DNA from: Hexactinellida sp. DTS-2022
Lineage: Eukaryota > Porifera > Hexactinellida
Reading direction: 5' to 3'
DNA: 64,000 nucleotides
Assembly: GCA_028753945.1 (NCBI GenBank)
Contig: JAPNXP010000014.1
Location: 3,162,001-3,226,000, forward strand
Shown here: positions 33,210 through 45,500 of the stretch, piece after piece
Position numbering within the stretch: the stretch's first letter is position 1
Layout of the letters: every line of letters starts with the position of its first letter
Position numbers and translations under genes: made by a program
The notes under the pieces: generated by a model
Database searches by the model: none
What the model was told of the DNA's origin: nothing
The model's input: the letters and a program-made list of their open reading frames with translations, nothing else

Positions 33210-33302
33210 CACTCAACATACAGTATCTCGAAACTTTAGGGCATATCAAAATCCGTTCAAAAAGTTTGAATTAACGGACATTCGATAATGCGGATGTTGA
33301 CT
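33210..33302. mobile_element. Degraded TA-MITE related to 24986-25086
   Basis: The motifs acagtatctcgaa, aaatccgttc and gaattaacggacattcgat..gcggatgttgactatg follow the same order as the MITE at 24986. They lie just inside the right MULE array. Confidence 0.55.
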
Positions 33303-33506
33303 ATGCAGCGACGAAATGTCCAAGCGACGAAATGTCCGGCGACGAAATGTCCATGCGACGAAATGTCCAAGCGACGAAATGTCCGGCGACGAAATGTCCG
33401 GGACGAAATGTCCGGCGACGAAATGTCCATGCGACGAAATGTCCAAGCGACGAAATGTCCGGCGACGAAATGTCCGGCGACGAAATGTCCAGCGACGATG
33501 TGTCCG
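33303..33506. repeat. Right terminal minisatellite of the MULE
   Basis: About 13 units of 14-16 bp, gcgacgaaatgtcc plus one to three variable bases. The open frames across it (repeating ATKCP) are artefacts of the repeat. Confidence 0.92.
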
Positions 33507-34124
33507 ATTACCGTATTGAAGGTGGTCTTCGTATTTCGTTTAACTTTTGCTTGTATATTAACTTCGTGGATGCTTGAAGTGTGAGCGAAGCACTTCAGGA
33601 GTGATACCATTCCATAGGCGTAGGACGAATTCCGGCTGTTCCGGCCATGGCCGGACCAGTTTTAATTTATTTTACTATTTTATATAGGAGGGTTCGGTTT
33701 TGGCCGGACCACTTTAACTGTTTGGCCGGAGAGTTTTCAGAGCCGTGCCACGCCCGTGCATTCAGGTCGGAAGAGTACCTTTCGCAGGAGATACCGACGA
33801 TTTCAGATGTCGATTCACAGATTAACTCCTCCAGTTGGACTAGAATCTTCAGATCCCCCGAGAATACCTAAATAAAGAATCCAAAATTGGCTAAATAGTA
33901 CAAAAAATCGCGGAAGATTTCTTCATTCGAACATCCACGCATTATTTGTAAAGCGATTAAATTTCAGTCAAAGATTAGGGGTTTGTGTCTTACCTAATCC
34001 TTTATTGTATGTGCTAGCACAGTAGACTGAAGAGAGTTTGACAATAATGCATGATCACAAATAACTGGACAAGTTAGGTACAGAGATTTATTGTAATCTG
34101 AATTCGCTACAACAAAACCTTTCT

Positions 34125-35800
34125 TTAAAATTTGATTACCATACCTTTTGGCGTTAGCAGAGGCTCCAAATATGGTAGCATAGATCTTCGCGTGAACATT
34201 GTCGATCGCACCATTGCTCTATTTCCAATTTGCCGCTGATCCCGCGGACAATCCATCTCGCTAGGTGCTGCCTGCCACGTAACATAGGTTGTTCTAGGCA
34301 TATGTCCATTGCCTGTGACTTGACCTCGTAAAAGCGAAACTCTGTTCCTCACTACTCATAGCGGCCATCACGCCCATAAGGTTCATGATCTTTGTCCCGC
34401 ACGCCATCAACCGAACATTTACGACTTTGAAATTTCTGCGTTGACGGACCAACGGTATTGTAGAAACGTTGTAGCAGTCTCGCGAAGAAATACTTGTAAA
34501 GAGTTTTCACGTAGCCCACAGCAATGTCCTTATTCTTAGAGGAGGTGCCCTTCACGGAACCGCCTTGAATCTCCAACATGTAATGCAGAATCTTCGAGTA
34601 ACCGGAACAAAAATCGTCCATAGCCGGAGCCCTTAGGACCCAGCGAATAACACATAGGGGTCTGAAGTTTGCCTTCGGCTGAAGGACGGCTTGACGTCCT
34701 TCATCTTCAGCCAGCAGTATCTCCATTTGAGCCTGGTCAAGCACAAGAGCATTGAACTCGCTCCTGCGTCGTGGAGAGTACTGAATAAAGGCCAGGATAT
34801 CCCTAATATATTATTGGGTCTTCTTCAGGTCAGGGTGACTCGAAACGCCGTCTTGGCAAATGAGTGCTATCATAGACTATGGCAGCTGCAATAACTATAA
34901 ATGGCCAGGGGTAGTCTCTGAGTATCCTTGTAGACACTCCATTCTTTCTTCCGCGCATGACACTCGCTCTATCGCTTCCTTGGCGACGACACTTGTCAAA
35001 GGTTAGGTCGTAGGCCAGCAAAGACTGCTTGATCATTGTATATATCATCTCAGCATAGCTTTTCTCGATCGCAATGAATATTACCCACTTCTCTTGAACC
35101 TCGTATTTTCTGTCAACCCAACTCAAGGAAATGGAGAGTTGATCAACCCATCCCTTATCGCAGACATGTCTAATTTGTTTTCTCGTTGCACCATCGGAAA
35201 GCTTCTACAAAATTTCACTATAAATCTCCCACCCCATATGCTTAGCTTTTATCTCACTCTCCACGTGTTCCCTGAGGTTGGGGTGATATTGGCTGACGAA
35301 TTCCATCAGGGACTTGAAATTTCCATCGTCGTGCTCGTGTCTCCTGATAGTATGACCACGTTTATCCAGGCACTTTAGGCAACGCGGCTCTTCAGTCTAT
35401 GCTTTTGAGCTTTGGAGTAGATGAGCTTGGACATAGAATTGCTCGTGGCAGCAATAATGTAGATTTCAAGTGCGTGGTTGTGGATCTCGTAATTCCCATG
35501 CTTCCTCAGATCCTCACTACCCTTCCTGAAAACGTTCCACCCCAGACCTATGAGCAGGGGCGTGCTGGGATTTGGGGGCCCATGCGGGATTTATATTCAG
35601 AAAGGAACTTGTGGGGCCCTATGGCGGCCTTCAAAAGGGGGCCCGAGCGGGAATCCCGCATCGATTGTATGGCCAGCACGCCCCTGCCTATGAGCCTCTG
35701 CTTTTCGTATGTCTCTCTTAGTCTCAGGAACTCCGGAAGCATTTTATCATTCGTTTTGCAAGCAATCCCGTGATTTACGCCACTCTTCATTCAGTTCAGC
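34125..35800 (-). pseudogene. hAT transposase relic (TTF/ZMYM type)
   Basis: Read on the minus strand from about 35800, this shows an N-terminal coil (MLPEFLRLRETYEKQRL), a TTF-finger-like block (GHTIRRHEHDDGNFKSLMEF, 35290-35350), DKGWVDQLSISLSWVDRKYE (35080-35140), and YDLTFDKCRRQGSDRASVM with the second acid region (34960-35010). A stretch like ICVIRWVLRAPAMDDFCSGY follows (34600-34660). Several frame changes and stops break it, and the dimerisation domain was not found. An hAT-type MITE sits in it at 35555-35686. Confidence 0.72.
35555..35686. mobile_element. hAT-type MITE, CAGGGGCGTGCTGG ends, perfect 8-bp TSD
   Basis: A 132-bp element, caggggcgtgctgggatttg to ...ggccagcacgcccctg, with the 8-bp duplication cctatgag at 35547-35554 and 35687-35694. 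The interior is rich in gggccc motifs. Confidence 0.93.
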
Positions 35801-36550
35801 AAGATACACATGGTTGGGCATGTTCAATGACGTTCGAGATTTTGTAAGGTAATATGATAATTAAATTTATTGGAACAATGTATATCCTCAGTTTTTGTAT
35901 TTCATAGTTTTTTTCGAAATTACCCTACACATGTGATAGATTTTTGATGTCTTTTTGATTTATATTGTTTATTAACTTGCTAACTTTTATCTACTTAATT
36001 AAAAAATTTAAAATATTAAAAATAGTTTACTTTACAAATTATAGCCAATTGGATCACCCTTGTACTCATTTTGCAATCTTTAAATTCAGCACGAAAAAGT
36101 TCCCTATTCCTGAAGATTATCCCCTCTCCTCACTACTTTGATTTATTTTAAACTAAAATCAATCTGTAATGTTTATGTGGATATTAATTTAATTCATTTT
36201 CAATTACTCGTTAAAACATTGAGTTTGAATGACTCCATATTACTTTTCTAATTGATGTACATACAAAAATAGCACTGGAATGCAGTGCTAGTGGAACATT
36301 TGATTTGAATCATCCATGTGCTGCATTCGTAATTATTCAGTTCTAGATTGTCTAATTAGTATAGCATTCTACTTTGACGACTAATAGCAACTAACATTAT
36401 TTTCCAAGATCAATAATTGTTTTTCTAATTATTTATCTAACAGTTAACTTTGATCAATCCATTTAACAAATTTATATGATGGTATTGGTATAATCATATA
36501 TCGATGCTGTAACTAATGCAAAATTCGTAAAAAATCCCATATTATAATGA
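35801..36550. other. Non-coding AT-rich stretch
   Basis: No gene or clear repeat boundary seen. Confidence 0.5.
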
Positions 36551-37770
36551 CTCAGATGACAGCGGCATTGCCGCCACAACTGCAAAAGAAGCTCCAACCA
36601 ATCCCACTCCTGTCTAGAACGTGGAAACATATAGGGATGGACCTTATATGTGATTTCTCTGAGAGCAAAGATGGTTTAAAGTTTAAACATATTTAGTCAC
36701 TGTTTGTTACCTGAGCAAATACGTTGCAGTGCGCCCTCTCAAGTCGAAGACATCAGAATAAGTAATCCAGAATCTTAAGGAAATCTACCTCGATTTGGGA
36801 TTACCCGATATTATTCAACACGACCAAGGAAGTGATTTCACAAGTAATGTGAGTTGCATAATCATTTTCTACATTATAATCAAATATTATCAGTGACATA
36901 TTGCTAAATATTTATTTCTAATAATATCAGCACGCATTCGATAGTAATCTTGCATAAATTATTCATAGATATTTCAGGAATTTCACCGTAAATTAGGAGT
37001 TGAAAATCGTAGTACTCGTGCACACTACCCGATGGATAACGGTTTAGTCGAAGCGCATAATAAGATTCTCAAAAGGTTAGTGTATTAGTTAACTATACGA
37101 TAACGGCATTTACAATGCATGATTTAGGATTTTATATCAACTTATGAAAATATTTTTTGTAAACTAAACAAAATGGAGATCCAGACTGGGAATCATTGGT
37201 CCAAACTGCTCAAAGCTGCTGCAATAACAATGAATTCCACCTTTAAAAGGACCCTTGGAAAAACTCCATTCAAGGTTATGTGGGGAAGAGAGTCCCGGCA
37301 TCATGATCTTTTGTCGGTCATTAACAACCTGCAGTGCAACACTGAAGAAGGTTTTGCAATAGACGATGCTATTATTAGCGAAGTCATTTCTCCACTCGAT
37401 GATATTGAAGATATATCAGACATCTTTGCTCCCACCACTTGACAATCTCCAAGAAGAAGTTTCTAGTATTGATGAATCTCTTACTTCTACACAGCAATCA
37501 GCAATGGATAGTATCAACTTAGAGCAAATCAAACAGAAGATGCAATATGATAAGAAGGTCAACGAAGGACGGTGAGCTGATCTTTATACATTCAACACTG
37601 TTTATTAATCACATTATATTATCATTATCCATCTGTTAGTGCCTCTCTGAAGATGGATGAGAAGATCGTCAAAACTAACATACCAAAGCTAAAATACTTA
37701 CCCAAAACGAAGAAGAAATCAGAATATTTGGGGCCTTACACGGTGTCAAAAGAAACAGATAGTATGTTAC
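36551..37770 (+). mobile_element. KRBA2/GIN-like integrase relic with introns (fossil)
   Basis: The integrase core is visible in pieces: HIGMDLICDFSESKDG (36630-36680), LDLGLPDIIQHDQGSDFT-like sequence (36790-36840), RAHYPMDNGLVEAHNKILKR with the final catalytic Glu (37015-37075), HWSKLLKAAAITMN (37190-37232), TPFKVMWGRES (37263-37295), and C-terminal KLKYLPKTKKKSEYLGPYTV (37690-37750). Splice-like junctions separate the pieces (gt at about 36849, ag before 36977, gt near 37076, gt near 37572, ag near 37639), so the gene had introns. It looks broken. No TGTNR ends were located. It could be a Ginger relic or a host gene derived from one. Confidence 0.65.
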
Positions 37771-38018
37771 TTTTGCAGTGAAGTGCGAATTTGGAGTATT
37801 CGCGATTACACTGGTGTAAATGCGAATCAATAGATCACTAATGGTTTCGAACTATTTGAATTACAGATTTCTAACAATTTAGTGGGAAATTTTATTATTT
37901 CACAATCAATCAGATAATGACATTGGCAGAAAATAGCGCTGCGTGCATATTATGGTGTAACACTTGCGATTTGTTATAATATACGACAATTAGAACACTA
38001 CTTAAAAATAAGTAATAT

Positions 38019-41000
38019 CATAGCCTACTCTATATAAGGCCTACCATCACATGTACCATGAATGAAGTAGTGTACGATATGAATTACTATGTTACAATAC
38101 ATAATGGTAGGAATGTGTTATTTGTTCTCTTGTTGAGAGAGAAACACATACTACTGTGTTTCCTAATTCTAATAATTTCACAAATAATGGAAACAAAACA
38201 TAGAATAATAAAGGTAAATATGTAAGTGTTCAATGGGTATGTATCCTTCTTAGTGAGCGAATTTTTTAAATTTACGCTTTTCTATACCTTTAGAAATAAG
38301 AGCGGAGTTATAATTCTTGACTTTATTTGCAAGGAGACAATTGGAAGATGTGAAAATAATTTTCTTTATGATAATAATCAGAGAGACACCACAAGATATG
38401 CAACTTGAGTCACCAATCATACTAGTGTCTTCTAAGAATATCAACGTAAGCTGGACAAGAGACTTTCTGAATGATCCTTGCATGAACATCGCCGTCAAGT
38501 TGTCTTTGCTCTCAATCGCAGTAAGAGTCTTCCATAAAGTTATTATAGAGTCTAGTATAACCTCGGATGGATATTTTAGACCGCCACGGTCGGTTAATCT
38601 TATAAGTGTAAGCTCAGGTTGTGAATCTTCATAAAAATGAAAATCCTTATCAATAGTTAAAAATTCATTGCAAACATGACATGACTGAGTGTTTTTCAAA
38701 TACTTATGTACTGAATATCCAGCGATAAAAGCCAATGACTGAACTATTTGTCTACATTCAATGGAAGTTAAATCACCTATTTCATCCATGACCAGTTGCA
38801 CATCTATTTCGCTATCATTACAAGTATCACACGTTGTTGAGTATGAATGGATAAATGTTTGAAGTGAATTAAACCCAGATTCTTGTTGGGACGAAAATAT
38901 CTTCAAAATGTTGGATAATTTTAGGCGGCGTTCAGTTTCAAGAATTTGAAGATATGTAATATGATAATTCGAACCTGACATCATACGATATAGGCCAAAA
39001 TGATGTTCTAACGGATCTGTCTGTAAAAAGGAACTCAAGAGATATTTAAATCCACAAAACTCAGTTAAATAGTTGGTAATCTCAGGCAAGACAGTACACG
39101 AATGTTTGATGCTGGTAAAAGTTTGCTTACTTAATTTTCCTTTATCGCCTGGTAATGCTTGCCAAGCTTCTAACCAAGTTACAACACAAGCTAAGAAGGA
39201 AAATCGTTCGTCCTGGAATATTAAAGGTCTTGAGAAATCATCATTTAAACGTTGACCTTTAAATGGTGTGTTTATATTGAATATTTTCCAAATTTTAAGG
39301 AGGATATCAACAAACTCATGAGTATTGTTTCTGGTTTCTGGCTGACGAAGTTCATTTTGTAATTTCAAAGCTGCAATTGTCAATTAATTGATTACTTTCA
39401 GAACTAGTTTCACATTTTGGCGCTCAATGATAGAAGGAAAGTATGCTTTGATAGTTAAGTTTGGAGCTAATTTAGCTAAGGATTGTTTCTCTGAATTGTA
39501 GAGGAGGCGCACATCATTGAAAGATGCTGATAGAACTTGAACTGGATCTTCATAAGAACTTAACTGAATGTTTTCAAAGTTGGGGAAGTGAAAAGTTTTA
39601 TGAAAATCTTGCTGATTTAACCAGTTGTTTCGAACTGATTTCAAGAGGTGTACAGAATAAAAAATAAAAAGAGCTTTCTTTGGTGGCAAGAAGGGTGTGG
39701 TACATGAGTTTCTAACTTCTTATTTGGAGAGAATTGCTTGAATAAATTCACATTTAAGGGATAATTATCTGTAGAAATAATTTGTACTTTCAAATCGCAA
39801 GATTCAATATCCAAAATACAAGATCTGATTATGGGAAAGAGAAATTCAGCAGTGATGGATGCACAAGGTATTAAACGAGCAATACAGGACCATTTCTTAT
39901 GTAAACTTGAAATCATGATGGCAAAAACAGTTCTTGTCGGGTTATCAGGGGATAGGTTAGGACCAAATATTTTACCACCTTTATATGAGATATCAGACTT
40001 AACGTGTATTTCATCCATCTGAATGATTACATTCTTCTCTTGAGGGCTAAAAGAAGAACTAACCTGGCTAAGGTATGTACTAAAATCATTTTCCAGGCCG
40101 AAGGATGAGTACAACTTCTCTAGCGTATGAACATGTGGTAGAGAAATGCATTCTGAACTTTGAAGAAAACTGTAACTCGCAGGAGAAATTAAATGCGTTT
40201 TTAAAGCCAAAATTTGAGTAATAACATTATATCTTCTTCTCTTCTTAGGAATATCAGAGTTCTCTAATTGCCCAAGGATAAATTGCAATTTTGTCACTAA
40301 ATCAGAATAATTAGATCCTAATTCATCATCATCAACAAGATCAAATATTGCTTCATCAATATGTTCTTTTGCTTTAGATATATGTTGTGAATATCTCTCG
40401 TTAGGAAAAGAGTTTTGCTTAAGAGTAATCTCTGATAATAGAGTTTCAATCTGTCGAATATCAGTGATAGAGTTATGGGAAAGAGAACAAACTTGCCCAT
40501 ATAGATAGCCAATCACTGATAAATAGGTATTTATTTCAAGCGAAACATCTACAGAAATCTTATGATTATCCATCTTTGGTAAGAATAATCTAATACAGTT
40601 ATCCTTTGAAAACCAAACTAGCCAGTCAGTTGGGAGTGTAATTAAACTTAACTTATCTCGAATTTCTTGTACACAAAGAACACGAAACTTTTCCAACTCT
40701 TCATTCTCTGATTTCAGACTGAGATTAATTGCTTGGTTTAAGAAATCTTGCTCCTTGGAGTCAAAAGAAAGACGAGTGCTTTTGACCCCGGTTGATAGAG
40801 TGGATGAGTAATAGGGAGGACAACCTGGAAGTAGATAAGGAACAGCGCCAAGTTTCAATTTTGGTCTTCCGCGCGGTACCTCATAGAATGTGCCATCTCC
40901 TTTGGGTACTGTGTGAAACAGTTCAATATCTTCCTCCAGAAAATGCTTAGAACAAACATACACAGTTTTGAGATCACAAATATCTTCACGATGGAGAGCA

Positions 41001-41449
41001 CGTATCCAAGCCTGGCGAATCTCAGGTGGACCTTCAGGGAGTTTAAATACTGTAACACGTTCTTCAGGGGTATAATTACCCTTACATCCGGGAGCAGAAC
41101 AGTTAGGCATTGAAAAACTAGTTCTAATTATAAATGTTGGGGAAAATATTAATTAAATAAGACATTGTTTACTCTGGCCTAAACAGAGCAAACAAAGGGG
41201 TGAATAAGGAATTGACAACCCATAAAGGTTGGGAAAGGCAGGGAAAGCCTGGTTAAATAGATAATCGGGTGACTACTGGGAAAAAATATATACAAAACGT
41301 ATTTGAAAGTTGATGAAAGTATTTTGTAATATATAGTACTTATATAAAACTAATATTTCAATTTATGGGTTGATAATATATCGTACACTGCTTTATCCCT
41401 AGTCCAGATTTTCGAGGTTGATGGTAGGCCTTATGTAGAGTAGGCCATG
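38019..41449 (-). mobile_element. P-element copy D, full length, nearly intact
   Basis: 3.4 kb with terminal inverted repeats catagcctactctatataag and its right-hand partner (reverse complement catggcctactctacataag, both followed by gcctaccatc). Flanks gtaatat and gcaatat may be a worn 8-bp duplication. The transposase (next entry) reads minus from 41110 to 38250. The leader (41111-41449) and the 3' region (38019-38249) are short. Confidence 0.9.
38250..41110 (-). pseudogene. P-element (THAP9-like) transposase, one frameshift and one stop
   Basis: A nuclear transposase of the P superfamily, roughly 950 codons. Residues 1-95 are a THAP C2CH finger: MPNCSAPGCKGNY, ...VYVCSKHF, ending AVPYLLPGCP. 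Then a helical/leucine-rich region, and the RNase-H core with VIIQMDEIHVKSD (first Asp) and IISTDNYPLNVNLF (second Asp). LFIFYSVHLLKSVRNNW follows, where related copies have FDxVH. DPLEHHFGLYRMMSGSNYH (final acid region) and a Cys-containing C-terminus (CHVCNEFLTID, CISCGVS) complete it. A frameshift lies near 39680, and an in-frame TAA at about 39384 stands where copy B has GAA (VNELT). Otherwise open, so this is a recent insertion. Confidence 0.92.
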
Positions 41450-41699
41450 GCAATATATATAAGACAATAGTTGTATAAATGTAAGTGTATCTAAACGCAA
41501 TGAATGGCTCGGAAGAGAAGAGGTTTTTCCAGGAAAGTATTGAAAACGTGAGAAAGAACGTGAACTCTGAACTGTATTCTCGTCAGGATATGAAGAAAAG
41601 ATAAGGACACTGTCTTCAGCCAAGCCAAGCAGTGGAAAAGAACTTCCAAGATGGCATAGAACACGTCAGAGGTATACCACAGTACAATTCCAGTCTTCA

Positions 41700-42350
41700 T
41701 CAATTCTCAACCTGAGGGGCAAGAATGGCACAACAAACAAACGTGTAGTAGCATTAGAAGATCTCTATGATACTATTAAAAAGGTCCACATTGATCAAAA
41801 TCATAGTGGTAGGACCGGATTATATGAACGAATTTCATCACTGCTGCATGGAGTTACAGTAAAGATTTGTCAGCTTTTCGTTTCCCACTGCAAGAAATGC
41901 CAACCTAAGAAATCGAGGAATTCCATTAAATCCCTTGTTGTCAAACACATTTCCTCTTCGTCATATTTATCTCGCGGACAAATTGACTTGATTGACTATT
42001 CAACTGTATTTCCTGAAGACAATTCACCCTATAAATGGCTTCTAGTATATCAAGACCATTTACAAAGTTTGTTCGTCTAAGTGCATTAGTGAATAAGACT
42101 GCTGAAGAAGTTGCAAACTCTAATGGATTTTTTCTGCGATTTGGGAGCTCCGCTTATCCTTCAGAGTGCTAATGGACGGGAGTTTAAAAATTCACTACTG
42201 TTTAACATGCTGAATGAAAACTGGCAGTCAATAAAAATCATTCATGGGCTCCGCGTCATCCTGAAACTCAAGGCTCAGTGGAAAGAGATAACCAAGACAT
42301 CAAAAGTCACTTCACTGCCATGATGTTCGAGAACTCGGAAAACTCTTGGG
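41700..42350 (+). mobile_element. KRBA2/GIN-like integrase relic (fossil)
   Basis: Fragments of an integrase are recognisable on the plus strand: KSLVVKHISSSSYLSRGQID (41928-41988), then LIDYSTVF, KWLLVYQDHLQ (42035-42070), and LMDFFCDLGAPLILQSANG (42120-42178), which matches the family block DLGxPxxLQSDNG. It looks broken in several places. Neither ends nor duplications were identified. It is more divergent from the 25-kb copy than a recent duplicate would be. Confidence 0.65.
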
Positions 42351-42436
42351 TTAAGTGTGTCCGCCAAGTGCAATATAAGAAGAACACCAGCAAATAATAA
42401 ACTGATACATATTATTCATTATTAATGAATCATAGC

Positions 42437-42586
42437 CAGAGGCGGTCCCAGGGGGGGTCCAGGGGGTCCGGACTCCCCTTCTTTCTGGACTAATGAAATT
42501 GCCTGTCAGAAATGCCTCTTCAGAAATTATTTCTGGAATTTTGTAAATTAGACCCCCCCCTTTTATTAAATCCTGAGACCGCCCCT
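42437..42586. mobile_element. 150-bp MITE, CAGAGGCGGTCCCAGG ends
   Basis: The left end cagaggcggtcccagg and right end cctgagaccgcccctg are inverted repeats. The sequence atagc occurs directly outside both ends. Poly-G/C tracts lie inside. It interrupts or ends the FEN1-like gene's 3' part. Confidence 0.8.
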
Positions 42587-45500
42587 GATAGCCTCCATTC
42601 ATCTCCAGAGTCCCCACTTGAAAGGAAGTCTGAGACCTCCCAGTCGCTCTCGTTTACAATGCTATCCGCGAACGAAATATCTTCTTCTTCAATCAGCAAA
42701 GGTTGTGCAGCAGCTTCTTGAATTACATCCATCTCATCGTCCGCTTGGTAAATGAGATTACTACTATCACTGATTTCTTCACTGTTCCTCAACGTCATCT
42801 GGCTCATTTTTCTTCTCTTACGCCTCCTTCTTTGTGGTTCTAGGATATCTTCTGCATCTGCATCCCCGTCATCTACATTTTTTAAATTACTTTCCCTTTT
42901 TCGCCTCTTGCTACTCAGCGATAGTGGTAACTGACTCCCGGTGAACCATACTGCACAACAAGTTTCTGCTACTCGAACCATATCCATCCATAATTGCTGA
43001 AGGGTATGATTAATTATTGATTTCAGTACACCGACGCCAGAAGTAAACTTGATAGTGGACTCGCTTGTTGACTTGTACAACAGAATCAGGATCTGGTGGG
43101 AGAACCATCGACGACTTCACTTCCATTTATTGACAAACGAATTCTGTTTGGATATAGGTTTCTTTCTGCTTTCCTGTATAAAGCATCGAACGAAGAAACT
43201 CCTTTGCACTTTCCACAATTTCCTCTGTGATAGACTGGTCTTTATCATGATCCATGAGTAAGTCTGCTTTACTTGGCGTGTTCAGGAGCTTTTTCATGAC
43301 CTTTACTTTCCCCACATTAAACACGTATGATGTTGTGTCGCAACCTGTCATAGCATGTACCGCTGGAAGAGCGAGACATATCTTTTGGCCCAGAAATGTG
43401 CAGATTGTTTAATATCAACATATTTATTGTGATCATATTTCAGATACCACTTCTTCTGAACGTTGCACTTTGCGTATGCCCATATTAATTGATGAGAACG
43501 TCGGTTTCTTTTGAGACCACAACATCATTATCATCCAGCGAAGCATGTAGTACCAGACGCTTGTCAGCTTCTTCCTGATTGCACTTGTAAAGGATGCTAA
43601 TCTCTCCATCTCTTATGGAATACGTCGTGCCTCCAGCAGTCATTATATATGGATGCTGTAATAGGCTTATTCCCTCTCTCGTTTCAGGGTACTTTACAAC
43701 GAGTCGTATAAGTTCTTCCTTATTCTCCCCGCTATTCAAGAAATCTTGCCATTTGCTACCTTGCAGCATGTGTTGATCAAACCCTTCTATTATAACTCTT
43801 GGACCTGACTCGCCCCTTTCCTTTCTCGTGCCTCCTTTTATGCTGTCTTCTTTGTAGGTGTCGTTTATGTGTCCCACTTGAATTGCTTCTGACTCTTTAG
43901 GTGGTATTATGAACTGCAACAAACTCTTCAGCCATTCGCGGTAAGTTTTCTTTGGGTGCAAAGATCGAATTGCAGCAAGGCCTTTCAATAAACCATGAAC
44001 AAATTTTGGGTGTGTTTTCGAAAATTGAACAGGATTCGTTCATCAAATAATTTCTGAGCGATGCCTTATTTGACTGCCTTAGTGTTGATTCTGATGTAGC
44101 CACAGCTAGTGGGATTGTTGTTATTGGGTATTGAAATGCCTCTTCAAATTGACCGATTTTGCAACGATAATACCGAAGGATTGGCGATCTTCTTTCATTA
44201 GAGATACTGCTTTGGGGGGTTGTTTTCTTCTTCTGACATCGTTGTTTAGCTTCACTTTATTGATTGGAGAAAAAAATCTTTGACATTGCTTTCGAGTCTC
44301 TCGTTAACGAAGGTCTTGAACAAGACATTTCCAGAGCGGAAGCATTGAGCATGTTCCTGACAACAGTTTTGTCGATTTGAACACCAGTTGGTGAACATTT
44401 TGGTGGGCTTTTGTCAAAGGGATTGACATCGTAACTTCTCAGCTGCCTCTTTAGACTCTTTACATGATCTGCATGTTTTTGTTTGCCACCCTGAATCAAC
44501 TCCTTATGGTGGAGGACGTCTTAAGGATCAGTTATTCCCTATAGGTCTGCTGAAGTTTACTGTGGATTTGGATGGTTCTTATCCATGTATTTACAGCCTT
44601 TGTGTTGGTACTGAAACCGGAACGGAAAGGTCCAGCAGTTCCTTTCGTTTCTTTATTGACCAATTCCGTAATTAAGTCACCGTGAATTGATGAAAATGGC
44701 TTACCTCCGATGCTACCCCCAAACCTTTCGCCTTCAGTTCTCCAAAAACTGGGTGGCTTTGTTCTTCCATGGAGCGTAAGTAGACATGTTGATAGCTACA
44801 ATATCGTGCGTAGTTTTGGTGGTTGAATGCAAAGACTTGATTCAGTCGTGACCTTCGTTATATAAGGCCTTACTACTGAGTTAATTTTGCTGGACCATGG
44901 ATTACTTAAAGTCCATTGATAAATAGGTTATTTATAATTATCTCCATAACTAGTAATGATATACGTCATAAATGTACTATAACTATATAGGAACTTGGTA
45001 TCAAGGTATACATAGCACCCTTCAGAATTGTGCTATTTCACCATATGATGACGTAATTGCTATTTTGGGTGCGAAATATTATCTCAAAAGTTAATGGAGG
45101 AAATTTACATTTCCCTGGCAACCGAGGAATGTGTCAACATTCCATTTATAATTTCAATATATTTCTTTTAACTAGTCCTGGGCATCATCATGTTCCAATC
45201 TTGAACATTTATAACGCGTTTAACTATGGTAAAAGCAGGTTATTAAAACACGATGAAATAATTAGCAAGTAATTTTTCTAAGCTAATTATCTCATTATCT
45301 CAAAAGTTAATGAAGTTAAGCATTAATGATGTATTATCAATGAATAGGAAGTTACCTATTCCGGATAAATCAGAACTCGCCCAGTTTACACAAAATTGAT
45401 AGTCTTTGAGTTATGGTTCATTTTAGGAAATTTACATTTCCCTGGCAACCGAAGAATGTGTCAACATTCCATTTATAATTTCACTATATTTCTTTTAACT

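Larger units (their letters stand above)
31021..33506 (+). mobile_element. MULE DNA transposon, almost complete, with minisatellite ends
   Basis: Bounded by inverted arrays: left 31021-31107 (cggacacatcgtcgc, then repeated ggacatttcgtcg) and right 33303-33506 (about 13 units of gcgacgaaatgtccg, ending gatgtgtccg). Further inverted similarity (gtctgttaattcaaact versus agtttgaattaacggac) continues inside. The transposase lies between at 31380-32788. No clear 9-11-bp duplication is visible (gaaggaatgg versus attaccgtat). Confidence 0.85.

Noticed and set aside
33246-33610. Several frames of repeating ATKCP or FRRRTFRRLD residues
   Set aside because: They follow from the 15-bp MULE terminal repeat, which is open in many frames.
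42587-42934. Plus-strand frames 42512-42721 and 42752-42934 as genes
   Set aside because: They are antisense to the acidic tail of the FEN1-like gene and have no family resemblance.
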